Shown: piece after piece, positions 51,077 through 59,811 of the stretch | Layout: each line of letters opens with the position of its first letter | Position numbering within the stretch: position 1 is the stretch's first letter | Assembly (NCBI RefSeq): GCF_900112035.1 | Contig: NZ_FOKC01000009.1 | Coordinates: forward strand, 119,482 to 183,481 | Length of the DNA stretch: 64,000 nucleotides | Direction: 5' to 3' | From: Nocardioides alpinus | Lineage (GTDB): Bacteria > Actinomycetota > Actinomycetes > Propionibacteriales > Nocardioidaceae | Translations under genes and position numbers: made by a program | Notes under the pieces: model-generated | Told to the model about the DNA's origin: nothing | The model's database searches: none | What the model saw: the letters and a program-made list of their open reading frames with translations, nothing else

Positions 51077-52798
51077 ATGACGGAGCAACTGAGCGAGAGC
51101 CGTCGCCATCTCGCATCGCTCGGTCGAGACCACAGACGCGATCTTGGCGTCGTGTACACCCCTGACGATCTCGTCGAGTTTGTGCTCACCCAAGAGTTTG
51201 GGAGCGCCACTGGTCCAGCTGGCCCGGTGCTGGACCCGGCCTGTGGCACCGGGGCGTTCCTCAAAGCCGTTGTTGTCCGGATTGCCGACGATCTCGCGTG
51301 CCGAGGTCTCGCGATTGAGTCCACAGGGCGACGCCGCTTCTTAGAAGAAATCGCCCGACTCGTTTGGGGAGTTGACGTCGACGAACAGGCCATCGGCATC
51401 TGCCGGCGCGAACTGGGCGAACTGATAGAGCGGCTGGCGCCCGGGCCGATGCCAGCCGATCTCCTGGACAAAAACATCATGAGAGCTGACTTCCTTGATG
51501 TGCACCCTGAGCCGATCTCGGGTGTCCCGTTCCGGCACATCGTCGGCAATCCGCCCTATGTCGCCACTGACCGTATGGACGCCGAGGCTAAGAAGGAATA
51601 CCGCGGCCGGTTCCAGTCGGCGATCGGGCGCTTCGACCTGTACTACCTTTTCATGGAGCGTGCTTCCGAAGTTGTTCATGAGGGTGGCACTTGGACCCTG
51701 ATCACGCCAGATAAGTACCTGAACAGCAATTCAGGGCAAGGGGTCCGGACTCTTCTAGCGCGCAACGGCGCGATCCGAGTGATTAGTCGATTCTCCTCTC
51801 ATTCGGTATTCCGGGATGCGGCGACGGTGCCGTGCGTGACAACATGGTCAAGATCCCGCTCCGTCACGGCTGATGCATCAGTGCGACAGGTTGACGTTTG
51901 CGAAGGTAGCGGTGGAGTTGAATTGAGGGAGGAGGTCCATGTTCCGACGGATAGTTTTCATGCGGGTGTATGGATCTTCCACAGTCGAAGCAGCGAAGCT
52001 CTTTTAGATACGATCCGAGCGGATCACCCGCCGCTGAATATGCACGTACAACGAATCTCGGCTGGCCTTACGACCGGTTTCAATCCAGCGTTTATCGTGA
52101 GTTACGAGACGGCTCAGGAAATCGAGCCTGAACTTCTGCATCCGACCATCCGTGGCCGAGACCTCGCTGCTTACGAAATCGGACAATCTGCCAGCATGAT
52201 GCTCGTTCCCTACGTTTGGGATGCTCACGGGTCAGCCAAGCTCATTGACTTGAATGATTTCCCACTCGCCGCTCGCTGGCTTCGTCGGCATCGCTCACGT
52301 CTCGAGAGCCGCCATGCGGTCCGCAAGTGGGGTAAAGCGTGGTGGGACCTCCACGACCCAGTAGGCATTCCCCTTCATTGCACGCCGAAGCTGCTAGTCC
52401 CAGACGTTGCACGGTCGAATCGGTTCGCTTTCGACTCCGGAAATTTTGTGCCGCAGCACTCGACTTACTATCTGCTGCCGAAAGACATCAACGGACACTT
52501 CTTAACAGCGGTCCTCAATAGTCCACCGATAGAACTTCTGGTACGTTCAAGCGCCCCTCGCGTCAAGGATGGATTCAGCCGTTACCGCAAGCAGTTTTTG
52601 CTCGACCTGCCGCTTCCCGCCGCGGATCCGGACATGGCCGAGCGGATCATCGCCGCGGCGGTAGCCGGGGACAACGCCGAAGCCACGCGGTTGGCGACGG
52701 CGCTATTCAAAGTAGATGACAAAGACGTGACCAATGCCCTAGAGCGTCTCAATCACAGCAGACGGGATCGATCGATTGTCTCTCCCAGAGCTCGATGA
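51077..52798 (+). CDS. Eco57I/TaqI-like N6-adenine DNA methyltransferase
   Basis: A 573-residue methyltransferase with motif I VLDPACGTGAFLK (51-63) for SAM binding and motif IV HIVGNPPYVA (155-163), the N6-adenine class. RGRFQSAIGRFDLYYLFMERASEVV and TLITPDKYLNSNSGQGVR follow; the C-terminal half is a target-recognition domain (HCTPKLLVPDVARSNRFAFD ... HSTYYLLPKD). With the next gene it forms a restriction-modification pair; it could alternatively be part of a larger host-defence set, but no further subunits are seen. Codon use is less GC-biased than the transfer genes, indicating separate acquisition. ATG 51077 follows GGGAGG. Confidence 0.88.
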   Translation: MTEQLSESRRHLASLGRDHRRDLGVVYTPDDLVEFVLTQEFGSATGPAGPVLDPACGTGAFLKAVVVRIADDLACRGLAIESTGRRRFLEEIARLVWGVDVDEQAIGICRRELGELIERLAPGPMPADLLDKNIMRADFLDVHPEPISGVPFRHIVGNPPYVATDRMDAEAKKEYRGRFQSAIGRFDLYYLFMERASEVVHEGGTWTLITPDKYLNSNSGQGVRTLLARNGAIRVISRFSSHSVFRDAATVPCVTTWSRSRSVTADASVRQVDVCEGSGGVELREEVHVPTDSFHAGVWIFHSRSSEALLDTIRADHPPLNMHVQRISAGLTTGFNPAFIVSYETAQEIEPELLHPTIRGRDLAAYEIGQSASMMLVPYVWDAHGSAKLIDLNDFPLAARWLRRHRSRLESRHAVRKWGKAWWDLHDPVGIPLHCTPKLLVPDVARSNRFAFDSGNFVPQHSTYYLLPKDINGHFLTAVLNSPPIELLVRSSAPRVKDGFSRYRKQFLLDLPLPAADPDMAERIIAAAVAGDNAEATRLATALFKVDDKDVTNALERLNHSRRDRSIVSPRAR

Positions 52799-53633
52799 GT
52801 TTCGACGGCAGGTCGCTCTCCTGCGAGACGACCCTTCGATTCAGGCGCAGCGCGGTAGGGACGGAAGGTATGCGCTGAGCTCGCTCAGTCTCGATGATGT
52901 GGCCCGACTGTTGAGGAGTGATCCTGCGTACTACTTTCTCCTTGCTGCCGCGTCCCTCAACCGGACTTCTTTGCGACGCGCAACCCTGGACGAGGAGGCG
53001 CAACTCGTAGCTGTTCGACATCGAAAGGCGTTCGCCGTTCGTGGTCGACTTCCCGTGAGTGGGGATCTTGATTCAATCGTTGCGAACGCTGTATCGCTTC
53101 GACAGGGGGACCTTCAACGGAAGGCACGAGGCCGGACGGAGCAGTACTTTCGGGAGCGTCTCGAGGCAGAAGGTGTGCCGCTCTTCATGAGCCCGCCTCG
53201 CCGCGTTGTTCCCGGCATCGTGATCGCCGGACGAAAGCCCGACGGCGTGTGGCCCGACCCTGCCACTGGCGAGCCACCAGCGGTGTACCTCGAGGTGAAG
53301 CGGATCCGTCGAGTTGCAGACGACATCCAAAAACGTCTGTACGAGCTCGCGGAAGCATCGCTCGAGATGAAGCTTCTCTACGGCGGGGCGACCATGACCG
53401 GTTTGGGAATCGATGACAACCGAAAGACGCGTGACCCCGGCGTCGCCAAAGCTCTCCGGGACCAGATCGAGGGCGTTCGTCCCATTGTCATCGGCCTGTT
53501 CTTGTGCCCGCGCGATGAGGCTGAGCGCTATCGGACCGGCGCAGAAGCTCTCATCGATCGAATCTTCTTTCAAGAAGAGATAGATGACTGCATCCGCTTT
53601 ATCAGCTCGACTATCGAAGAATACGATTCCTAG
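52776..53633 (+). CDS. PD-(D/E)XK restriction endonuclease partner
   Basis: A 285-residue protein with a nuclease core: GRKPDGVWP with D156 and, after one strand, VYLEVKRIRR with E173-x-K175, a canonical PD-(D/E)XK site. N-terminal helical part may recognise DNA. It overlaps the methyltransferase by 23 bases, as expected for a type II pair needing the methylase first. The start is TTG (52776), which would lower translation relative to the methyltransferase, a common safeguard; other starts are less convincing. Family not identified further. Confidence 0.75.
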   Translation: MSLPELDEFRRQVALLRDDPSIQAQRGRDGRYALSSLSLDDVARLLRSDPAYYFLLAAASLNRTSLRRATLDEEAQLVAVRHRKAFAVRGRLPVSGDLDSIVANAVSLRQGDLQRKARGRTEQYFRERLEAEGVPLFMSPPRRVVPGIVIAGRKPDGVWPDPATGEPPAVYLEVKRIRRVADDIQKRLYELAEASLEMKLLYGGATMTGLGIDDNRKTRDPGVAKALRDQIEGVRPIVIGLFLCPRDEAERYRTGAEALIDRIFFQEEIDDCIRFISSTIEEYDS

Positions 53634-53831
53634 TAGCCGAATACCAGGTAGATGAGATTTTAGCAACGACCAGCATTCTCGCCCACAGCGAAGGTGCGGC
53701 GCAGTCAGGGCGCCCCCGCCTCCGCGCTTCTGACTTCAGTCATTTGGAAAGTCGAGCATGGTCTGCGCAGCGACTCGTGGGTGAGTTCTAGGCAGCAACA
53801 GCGGGGTGGGATAATGATGTTGTACCGGATG

Positions 53832-54371
53832 TCAACCGTCAGTCGACATAGTCACTCTGTGCGAATGCAGCCTTTGGCTCATGGTTGCTAGCTCGTCGTT
53901 GACCGTGACGAGACGGCTCACGATACCTCGCAAATCCTTCCTCGTAACGAACTCACCCTGCATCCACTCGGATTCGTTCGCTCGTCTCTTCAGAGTTCGT
54001 GGACGCCACCTGAACGCGATCCTGAGAGTGGCCTCGGGCCAGAGGCTGTGAACAACGGCGTTTCGTTCCTCGATAACGACTCGTACCCGACGCAGCATGT
54101 CGCGGACGTCATCGTCCGTCGCGTCGGATCGGGACAAAGGTGGTTTCTCGATGAGGCGCAGCAGCTCCGCCACCGACTTGCCGGCATGGACAGGTTGGGG
54201 CTCGTCGTCGATTGCCCAAAGCAGTTCGAGCACCCTTTGCTCCAAGAGCGCGCCCAGCATGGTGACTCTGCCGATCACCGCGTAGAACTGGCCTGGTATG
54301 GGTCCAAAGAAGTGATTCGGGATGCCGTAAGAATCGGTCACGAGGAACATCCTGTCCTTAGTCCCGAGCAT
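53832..54371 (-). CDS. HEPN-domain protein (RNxxxH)
   Basis: A 179-residue helical protein with VVIEERNAVVHSLWP: R103-N-x3-H108, the R-x4-H motif of HEPN RNases, with the usual polar residue after the Arg. A preceding helix (VTMLGALLEQRVLELLWAI) and a following one complete a HEPN-like bundle. HEPN proteins often are toxins in antiviral systems. No paired MNT antitoxin is seen; it stands alone between two defence genes. Confidence 0.6.
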   Translation of the reverse strand: MLGTKDRMFLVTDSYGIPNHFFGPIPGQFYAVIGRVTMLGALLEQRVLELLWAIDDEPQPVHAGKSVAELLRLIEKPPLSRSDATDDDVRDMLRRVRVVIEERNAVVHSLWPEATLRIAFRWRPRTLKRRANESEWMQGEFVTRKDLRGIVSRLVTVNDELATMSQRLHSHRVTMSTDG

Positions 54372-54530
54372 GCTCGGACGACAAGCTCATCGTCGTGTCT
54401 AGTAGCGTGGCAGCGTTCATTGGTCCGGGCCGCTGTAGAGGGTCAGATTGGCCGGCGATGAACCGGTACAGGTGGGGCCAGCGGGCTCCTGGTGAAGTAG
54501 GTAACGTCGTTCGTCTGGTGACTCGATTGC

Positions 54531-57092
54531 CTAGTCGCGATACTTCTTCACCCGCTTCTGCCAGGCCCGGATGCGCTCCACCTCGGCCAGCATCTCGTCT
54601 GGTTCGGGCGCAACGTAGTTGGTCTCCGGTGCCTTGTTGTGACGGCGTGCCCACATCGAGCATGCGCCGTACCCAGCCTGGAAGTCAGCGGCATCGTCAG
54701 CGGTGACTGCCGAGAGAATGCGAAACTTCATCACCCGCACCTGAGCAGTGCCTCGGTCGTACACCTCGTCGAGGATCTCGGAGTTCACACAGCTCTCCCA
54801 AAGTTCGGAGAGGTCACCGGCCCAAGATCCGACGGCCTTGTCCCAATCGTCTTGGCCCAGATCGTCACGTTGCCTCGTCAGACGGGCCAGTTCTAGTTCG
54901 ATCTGGGTGAGCCGTGCAGCAAAGTCCTTCGCCTTCCAGGGAAGCGCATGCCGTACGAATCCTGGTACGTCGCCCTTGCGCTCGACGGACCGCGGCGTGA
55001 CCTCCACTCCTTGCTTGGTTGCCGCTTGGAGTAGAGCACCTGCAAAAGTGACGTCGTGCGTGAAGACCACCACTTGGCGGTCCTTGGCGAAGTCGACCAG
55101 TCGCGACGCGACGTAGGTTCGCCGTCGATGGTCAAGGGAGTTCACCGGGTCATCCAAGATGAGGGCGGACCTAGTCGTGTCGAATGTGGCCTCGGTGAAG
55201 AAGCCCGCCAACCCCATGGCCGTCTGCTCACCCTCACTGAGGACATCGGACGCCTGTACGTTGCGTGCCTTTGCGCCTTCGAGGCCCGGCTGCTGCTCTA
55301 GCCGTCCCTTGTTGCCGCCGAGGTCCCGGATGGTTACACGTCGCAGCCGCAGTCGCTCGGTTTCGCGTACGAACTCATTCTTGATGACATCGCCCGCGTA
55401 AAGTTTCGTCAGCTGCGTGCTCTTGGCAGTTATCGCAGTGGTCGCCACGCTTCCCAGCGCAGCCTCAAGCATCCTGCGATTCTTGAGCCGGTCCACCTCA
55501 GCGCAAATGCCGTCGCGTGACTCGCAGATCCGGATGTGCGAGTCGAGGTCCCGAACTGCAGCCCTCGTCTGTGCCAACGATTGACGGAATGCGTCGACAT
55601 CGACAGCCGCGGCAGCCGTACTCAGTGAAGTGGCAAGTTCATCCAGCTCGGCAATCTCTCGCGAGGCGGCGAAACCCAACGGTCGGCCGCCGGCACCTCG
55701 GAGCCAGGCATCTGCTTCGTTACGAAGGGTCCCTGCTGTCTCCAGCAGTGCTTGCATTCGCTCCGTGAGGTCTAATGCACCAGATCGGTGGGAGGCAAGG
55801 TTCGCCACTCCAGCGCCGCCGCTGACGGGGAGGTCCTGAAGACGGCGGATTCGCGCAGTGATTTTCGCTTCGGCCTCGGCCGCATCGCGCTCGGTGGTGT
55901 CCCGCATGTGGGCATCGAAGCGCTCCAGTCGACTGCGAGCATCAGCGTCGAGGGCCTGCTGACACAGCGGGCAACGAGCCGCGTCGTGAGTGACCGGGAA
56001 GGCCTCTTCGTGGTACCCAACAGCGGTGGAGTATGCCCGCGCGGCCTCCCATAGAGTCCGCCAGGTCGCTCCACCTACGCCAGGCAGCTCATCTGCGAAG
56101 TCCGCAGTGGCGGCCAGAACGGCAGCTTCTCGCAGCTGTTTTGCATTGTCGCGCTCTTGAGCGGCGATCTCGAGGTGTTCTGTGTCCAACTCTCTAGCAA
56201 CGCCCTTGAGCAACGCTGACATTGACGAAGCGGCTTGGGCGAGGCCCTCAAGTCGCGCGCGCTCAGCGGCGGCGCTGCTCCCTTCCAAGCGCGCAGCCTC
56301 GGCAATTGCGACAGCTCGCTTCTGGTTAGCGATTGGGTCGAGTGTCGTCGCTTCCTCTATGGCGCTGGCAGTCGTCTCGGCCGTGAGCGATGCGACGAAG
56401 GCTGAGGCGTCTGTCCCCTCTGGAAGGTTGAGATCAAGGGCACGCAAGCTGTTCTCGCGCATGCGGTCGGTCATATTGTTTCGCAAGCGGTCGCAGACCT
56501 CGATTAGGCCGTCGAGCAAGACCAACGCCGAAGGGCGGTACGTGATCACGGACTTGCGAGCGAGGTAAACGTCTCCACAGTGTTCGTCGTAGAAGTGCAT
56601 CTGCCGGACGACAGGGTCCGCTGGGCCAGGCACCTTGTGTTCGCAAGTGTCGCCGTCCGCGGCGTAGTAAAGCACTGCTGACGGCTCGTCCGGCCGATCC
56701 TCGAAGACGTCCGGGAGAATCTGTGCCGGATGACGGGCTCCGACGGCCTCCTTGAGGATGCGGGCATACCCGGACTTCCCGCTGCCGTTGTCGCCGTACA
56801 CGACAGTGAGCCCGTAGGGCGAGAGGTCGAGTTCTTGATCGTCAGTGAGGGCGTTGACTCCTTTGCAACTGCCAAGGGCGGCGACCGTGACCGTCGCGTC
56901 ATCTACAGATGCGAGTGCGAGATCCAGCGGCTTTTCCGGTGTCGACTCCTCGTCGCCGTCCAAGAGGGCCGCGATGGCGGCATCGATCTCGGAGCCGGTA
57001 ATCGCTTGACCGCCAGCAAGAAGCTGAAGGATCCGTTGCTGCCAGAGCGGTCGTGTCCCTGCCCACACCGCGATGTCATCCCCGATGGTCAT
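54531..57092 (-). CDS. Zinc-hook AAA/ABC ATPase (RloC-like defence protein)
   Basis: An 853-residue SMC/Rad50-like ATPase. Walker A VYGDNGSGKSGYARIL (about 98-113), a long coiled-coil region interrupted by RCPLCQQAL (C374-x2-C377, a Rad50-type zinc hook), ABC signature LSEGEQ (618-623), Walker B ALILDDPVNSLD (643-654) and VFTHD (676-680). The C-terminal ~170 residues (LWESCVNSEILDEVYDRGTAQVRVMKF ... MWARRHNKAPETN) may be the effector domain. RloC has this hook plus an anticodon nuclease; a nuclease triad is not certain here. PtuA-like ATPases are an alternative. ATG at 57092 is preferred over longer readings; the upstream ribosome binding site is weak. Confidence 0.75.
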   Translation of the reverse strand: MTIGDDIAVWAGTRPLWQQRILQLLAGGQAITGSEIDAAIAALLDGDEESTPEKPLDLALASVDDATVTVAALGSCKGVNALTDDQELDLSPYGLTVVYGDNGSGKSGYARILKEAVGARHPAQILPDVFEDRPDEPSAVLYYAADGDTCEHKVPGPADPVVRQMHFYDEHCGDVYLARKSVITYRPSALVLLDGLIEVCDRLRNNMTDRMRENSLRALDLNLPEGTDASAFVASLTAETTASAIEEATTLDPIANQKRAVAIAEAARLEGSSAAAERARLEGLAQAASSMSALLKGVARELDTEHLEIAAQERDNAKQLREAAVLAATADFADELPGVGGATWRTLWEAARAYSTAVGYHEEAFPVTHDAARCPLCQQALDADARSRLERFDAHMRDTTERDAAEAEAKITARIRRLQDLPVSGGAGVANLASHRSGALDLTERMQALLETAGTLRNEADAWLRGAGGRPLGFAASREIAELDELATSLSTAAAAVDVDAFRQSLAQTRAAVRDLDSHIRICESRDGICAEVDRLKNRRMLEAALGSVATTAITAKSTQLTKLYAGDVIKNEFVRETERLRLRRVTIRDLGGNKGRLEQQPGLEGAKARNVQASDVLSEGEQTAMGLAGFFTEATFDTTRSALILDDPVNSLDHRRRTYVASRLVDFAKDRQVVVFTHDVTFAGALLQAATKQGVEVTPRSVERKGDVPGFVRHALPWKAKDFAARLTQIELELARLTRQRDDLGQDDWDKAVGSWAGDLSELWESCVNSEILDEVYDRGTAQVRVMKFRILSAVTADDAADFQAGYGACSMWARRHNKAPETNYVAPEPDEMLAEVERIRAWQKRVKKYRD

Positions 57093-57530
57093 GGTCGGAG
57101 TATCGCGGACCGGTCCGACAGATGCGTGAGTGAGGACATGTCGCCGCCTATTCCGCTGTCGCGTCACTTCGCCGCCTGCCGGGGACGCCCGCAACAGTTG
57201 GATCTGCCGGTGAGCGCGCGAGTGCTCTTGCGGAGCAAGCGGCCGCGGCAGACAACGTCCCCTTCTTTTGCAAGACGCCAAGGTTCAGTTGCGTATCGGC
57301 GCTCCGTGCCGCTGCCCGCCGGTCCTCGACTGCCCGCCCGTTCGGGGCCTGGGGGTGTCCGCCCATCGACTCCGCTCTGAGCGGGATCACGCTTGGGTCA
57401 ACTGAACCGGCGCTGGCTCTTGACGGAACTTCGGAGAGATCTTCGGTGCCCCATTTCGCCCACCTGCTGTTGTCTGTGCGGAGAACTACACTGTTGGGAT
57501 ACCCGAACATACCTTCGATAGGCCAGGTCC
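57093..57530. promoter_or_regulatory. Divergent promoter region with a distant 10-bp inverted repeat
   Basis: This 438-base spacer separates the AAA ATPase from the Pycsar-like operon. GGTTCAGTTG (57282-57291) and its exact complement CAACTGAACC (57399-57408) are 107 bases apart, long for a simple operator, and suggest a structured leader, paired operators or the ends of a small element. No protein-like frame was seen. The promoter of the cyclase gene is not obvious. Confidence 0.5.
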
Positions 57531-58340
57531 ATGAACGCAAATCGGTTCACTGCATCCGACTTCGGTCGGACCGTTCGCGAGGACTACGCGCGCCGCGGGG
57601 TGATGGAATCGAGCGTCATCCACGCCTCTGCAGGCAACTCTCTCGCGACGCGGTCCCTTGGGCATCCGTACTTCGAGGACCTCGCCATCGGAGAGCAGCG
57701 CTCGGCCCAGATCGCCTGCCTCTTCCTCGACCTGAGCAAGTTTACCGGTCGCACTTTCTGGGACGGCGCTTACGAGACGGCTCGCCTCGCCAACGCCGTC
57801 TCCACCGGCTTCATCGCGGCGGTCTCGTGGTTCGGAGGCTTTCCCCTGGGGCTGCGGGGCGACGGACTCTTCGCCGGGTTCGGTCCCGGGACCACGACGG
57901 TGGACGTCCTCGCCGCCCTCGGCGCGAGCGCGATCGCCCTCCAGGGCGTCCAGAACGAGGTCAACCCATGGCTGGAGCGCGAGGGCATGGCGCCCATCCA
58001 GGCCCGCGCTGGTGCCGACTTCGGCGAGGTCACCTTCGTCCGTTCAGGCAGCGAGCAGAGCAGCGAGGTCAACCAGATCGGCTTCGCCGCCAACTTCGCC
58101 GCCAAGTGCGAGAAAGAAGCAGCCTCGTGGGAGGTCGTGATCGGTGAGGCGATGGCTGCCCACGTCCGCGATCACGGCCTCCTGACGCATCACGCGAACT
58201 CCCCGAAGTACTACACGCGCAACAACGAGACGAAGTCGTACCGGTTCTACGACTACGCGTGGCGGCGAGGCCTCTCGGTCGTCACCTCCGCTGGAGATCA
58301 GATCGCGGGAACTCCAACAACCAACATCAGGATTGGGTGA
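57531..58340 (+). CDS. Pycsar-type nucleotide cyclase (PycC-like)
   Basis: A 269-residue class III-type cyclase domain. Metal Asp residues lie in ACLFLDLSKFTG (D67) and LRGDGLFAGFG (D111); IGFAANFAAKCEK (N188, K192) takes the place of the canonical N-x3-R transition-state pair. Such stand-alone cyclases next to PycTM/PycTIR effectors are PycC enzymes that make cCMP or cUMP on phage infection. The last ~20 residues (SAGDQIAGTPTTNIRIG) look flexible and end in Gly269. Start 57531 or in-frame ATG 57603. It is followed five bases later by the E2-like gene; all three genes form an operon. Confidence 0.8.
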   Translation: MNANRFTASDFGRTVREDYARRGVMESSVIHASAGNSLATRSLGHPYFEDLAIGEQRSAQIACLFLDLSKFTGRTFWDGAYETARLANAVSTGFIAAVSWFGGFPLGLRGDGLFAGFGPGTTTVDVLAALGASAIALQGVQNEVNPWLEREGMAPIQARAGADFGEVTFVRSGSEQSSEVNQIGFAANFAAKCEKEAASWEVVIGEAMAAHVRDHGLLTHHANSPKYYTRNNETKSYRFYDYAWRRGLSVVTSAGDQIAGTPTTNIRIG

Positions 58341-58345
58341 AGCAC

Positions 58346-58960
58346 ATGACGATCGCGGACCTGCTGACGCACCACGGCCACAAGAAGCCCCGCTGGGTCG
58401 ACGTCGACGGGCGCATGCTGTTCAGCGCCCCTGCGGCCACCTCTGGCGCTCTCGCGCTGAAGCCGCACACGTTCCACAGCGGCGAAGACCCCGTCGACAG
58501 CCCCGACCCCGGCGTCGCGCGCAGCCTCACCGCCGCCAACCTGCCATGGTGGAGCAATCCCGACGACCTGGAGCCGCACCGTGCCGCGATGGCGGCACAC
58601 TTCCCAGGCTTCACCTACTTCGAGCCCGACGAAGATCGCGGCCCCGCGTGGATCGGCGTTCTCGACTCGGGTCGCGGCAGGTTCCGCATCGGTGTCGTAC
58701 TGCGACGCGACCGCGGCCTGCCCTTCGTCACGGTCCTTAACACCAAGATCGGGAAGAACACCCGCTATGGCTGGACCAGTCCCTCACACGCCTACATCAG
58801 CGGCAACCCGTGCATCGCGGACCAGGACGACTGGAACCCTGACGAGGACATGGTCGCAACCGCCGTCGCGTGGACCGCGCACTGGCTCGCCGCCTACACC
58901 GAATGGCGCATCACCAACCGTTGGCCGATCGAGGGGTTTCACCCGAATGTGGCGGCCTGA
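58346..58960 (+). CDS. E2-like (prokaryotic ubiquitin-conjugating-fold) protein in Pycsar operon
   Basis: A 204-residue protein. The pattern resembles prokaryotic E2-fold proteins of conflict systems: beta strands AWIGVLDSGRGRFRIGVVLRR, then a candidate catalytic Cys156 in HAYISGNPCIADQDDWNPDED, and a conserved-looking helix WTAHWLAAYTEWRITNRWP followed by GFHP. In type II-short CBASS such an E2 links the C-terminus of the nucleotide synthase to a target. No E1 or JAB peptidase is nearby. The partner here is a cyclase ending in Gly. Assignment rests on motif pattern read by eye; profile search is decisive. ATG 58346, preceded by GGGTGA. Confidence 0.6.
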   Translation: MTIADLLTHHGHKKPRWVDVDGRMLFSAPAATSGALALKPHTFHSGEDPVDSPDPGVARSLTAANLPWWSNPDDLEPHRAAMAAHFPGFTYFEPDEDRGPAWIGVLDSGRGRFRIGVVLRRDRGLPFVTVLNTKIGKNTRYGWTSPSHAYISGNPCIADQDDWNPDEDMVATAVAWTAHWLAAYTEWRITNRWPIEGFHPNVAA

Positions 58961-59480
58961 CCGGAAGGTACCCGACCCGGAGCCTACCGACGACGGGGCT
59001 ATGAACGCGCTCTCAGAGATCGCGCAGTGGGTCCGATTCGCCGACACCAAGGCCGGACTCCTGGCAGCAGGACTGGGAGTCATACTCGCAGGCACGGTCG
59101 CGCAAGCCGCGACCATTGTGGACGCTGTGGCCAGCGGCGGGGCGCTCGGCGCGCTCACGGCCGTCCTGTTCGCGTTGTGGTCGGCGTCCGCACTGACGCT
59201 GGTCTGGTTCCTCATGAGCGCCATCGGCCCGCGGACCTCTACCAGTGGCCCGACCATCAACCGGTTCGCCTGGCCTTCCTTGCCGGGCATCCCAGTCGCG
59301 GACCTGACACAGCACGTGAGCGGGACGACACGAGACGCCGACGCATGGCGGCAGGTCGTAGACCTCTCCACGGTCGCCGCTTCTAAGTACCAAGCCTGCG
59401 GCCGCGCAGTCCTAGCTTTCATGATCGTTGTGGTGGTGACGGCTGCGATGGTCGCGCTCGCGCACGTGGCGGTTCGATGA
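58947..59480 (+). CDS. PycTM-type membrane effector
   Basis: A 177-residue protein matching the Pycsar effector domain: AQWVRFADTKAGLLAA (27-41) with the FADTKA signature, membrane helices at 37-58, 66-91 and 154-175, and a soluble segment between the second and third that likely senses cyclic nucleotide (LTQHVSGTTRDADAWRQVVDLSTVAASKYQA). On binding cUMP or cCMP such effectors disrupt the membrane and stop the infected cell. ATG at 58947 lies inside the E2-like gene (14-base overlap); an ATG at 59001 is also possible. Confidence 0.82.
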   Translation: MWRPDRKVPDPEPTDDGAMNALSEIAQWVRFADTKAGLLAAGLGVILAGTVAQAATIVDAVASGGALGALTAVLFALWSASALTLVWFLMSAIGPRTSTSGPTINRFAWPSLPGIPVADLTQHVSGTTRDADAWRQVVDLSTVAASKYQACGRAVLAFMIVVVVTAAMVALAHVAVR

Positions 59481-59514
59481 AAATGGGTGGCGCATTTCAT
59501 GATGTTGTTGGCGC

Positions 59515-59811
59515 TCAACGAGCGGATCTGCTCAGATGCGGATGAGCAACCACGGCGCGTAGTCCTCGAACTCTCAAGAGCCTAGGCGGGCCGAGCCGGT
59601 CATCGGCTTCGACCCATATCGGAGCCTCCGTTCGTCGGACTCGAGCTTCGAGCCAGTCTCGAAGCGCCATACGATCGAAGTCGCCGGGCTTGACCAACAT
59701 GCCGTGGCGTGGGTCGTAGAGACGCCAAGTGCGTCGAGCGGACCGACGATCATCTGTGCACGGGGCGAAACCCGGCGGGGTCTTCCAGCAGTCTGGAGGG
59801 GTCCGATTCAA
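59515..59811 (-). CDS. Doubtful hypothetical gene
   Basis: A 98-codon frame with TTG start; the part TWRLYDPRHGMLVKPGDFDRMALRDWLEARVRR looks protein-like, but there is no ribosome binding site, no recognised family, and the N-terminus is unconvincing. It could be a degraded fragment of a longer gene. The rest of the 618-base gap (59481-60098) shows nothing I can support. Confidence 0.3.
   Translation of the reverse strand: MNRTPPDCWKTPPGFAPCTDDRRSARRTWRLYDPRHGMLVKPGDFDRMALRDWLEARVRRTEAPIWVEADDRLGPPRLLRVRGLRAVVAHPHLSRSAR

Noticed and set aside
51077..53633. BREX or DISARM system
   Set aside because: Only a methyltransferase and a small PD-(D/E)XK protein are present; no PglZ, BrxC, DrmA or DrmB-like gene was seen.
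57531..59480. CBASS operon
   Set aside because: The nucleotide enzyme is a class III-type cyclase (FLDLSKF, RGDGLF), not a CD-NTase, and the effector is PycTM-like; only the E2-like protein recalls CBASS.
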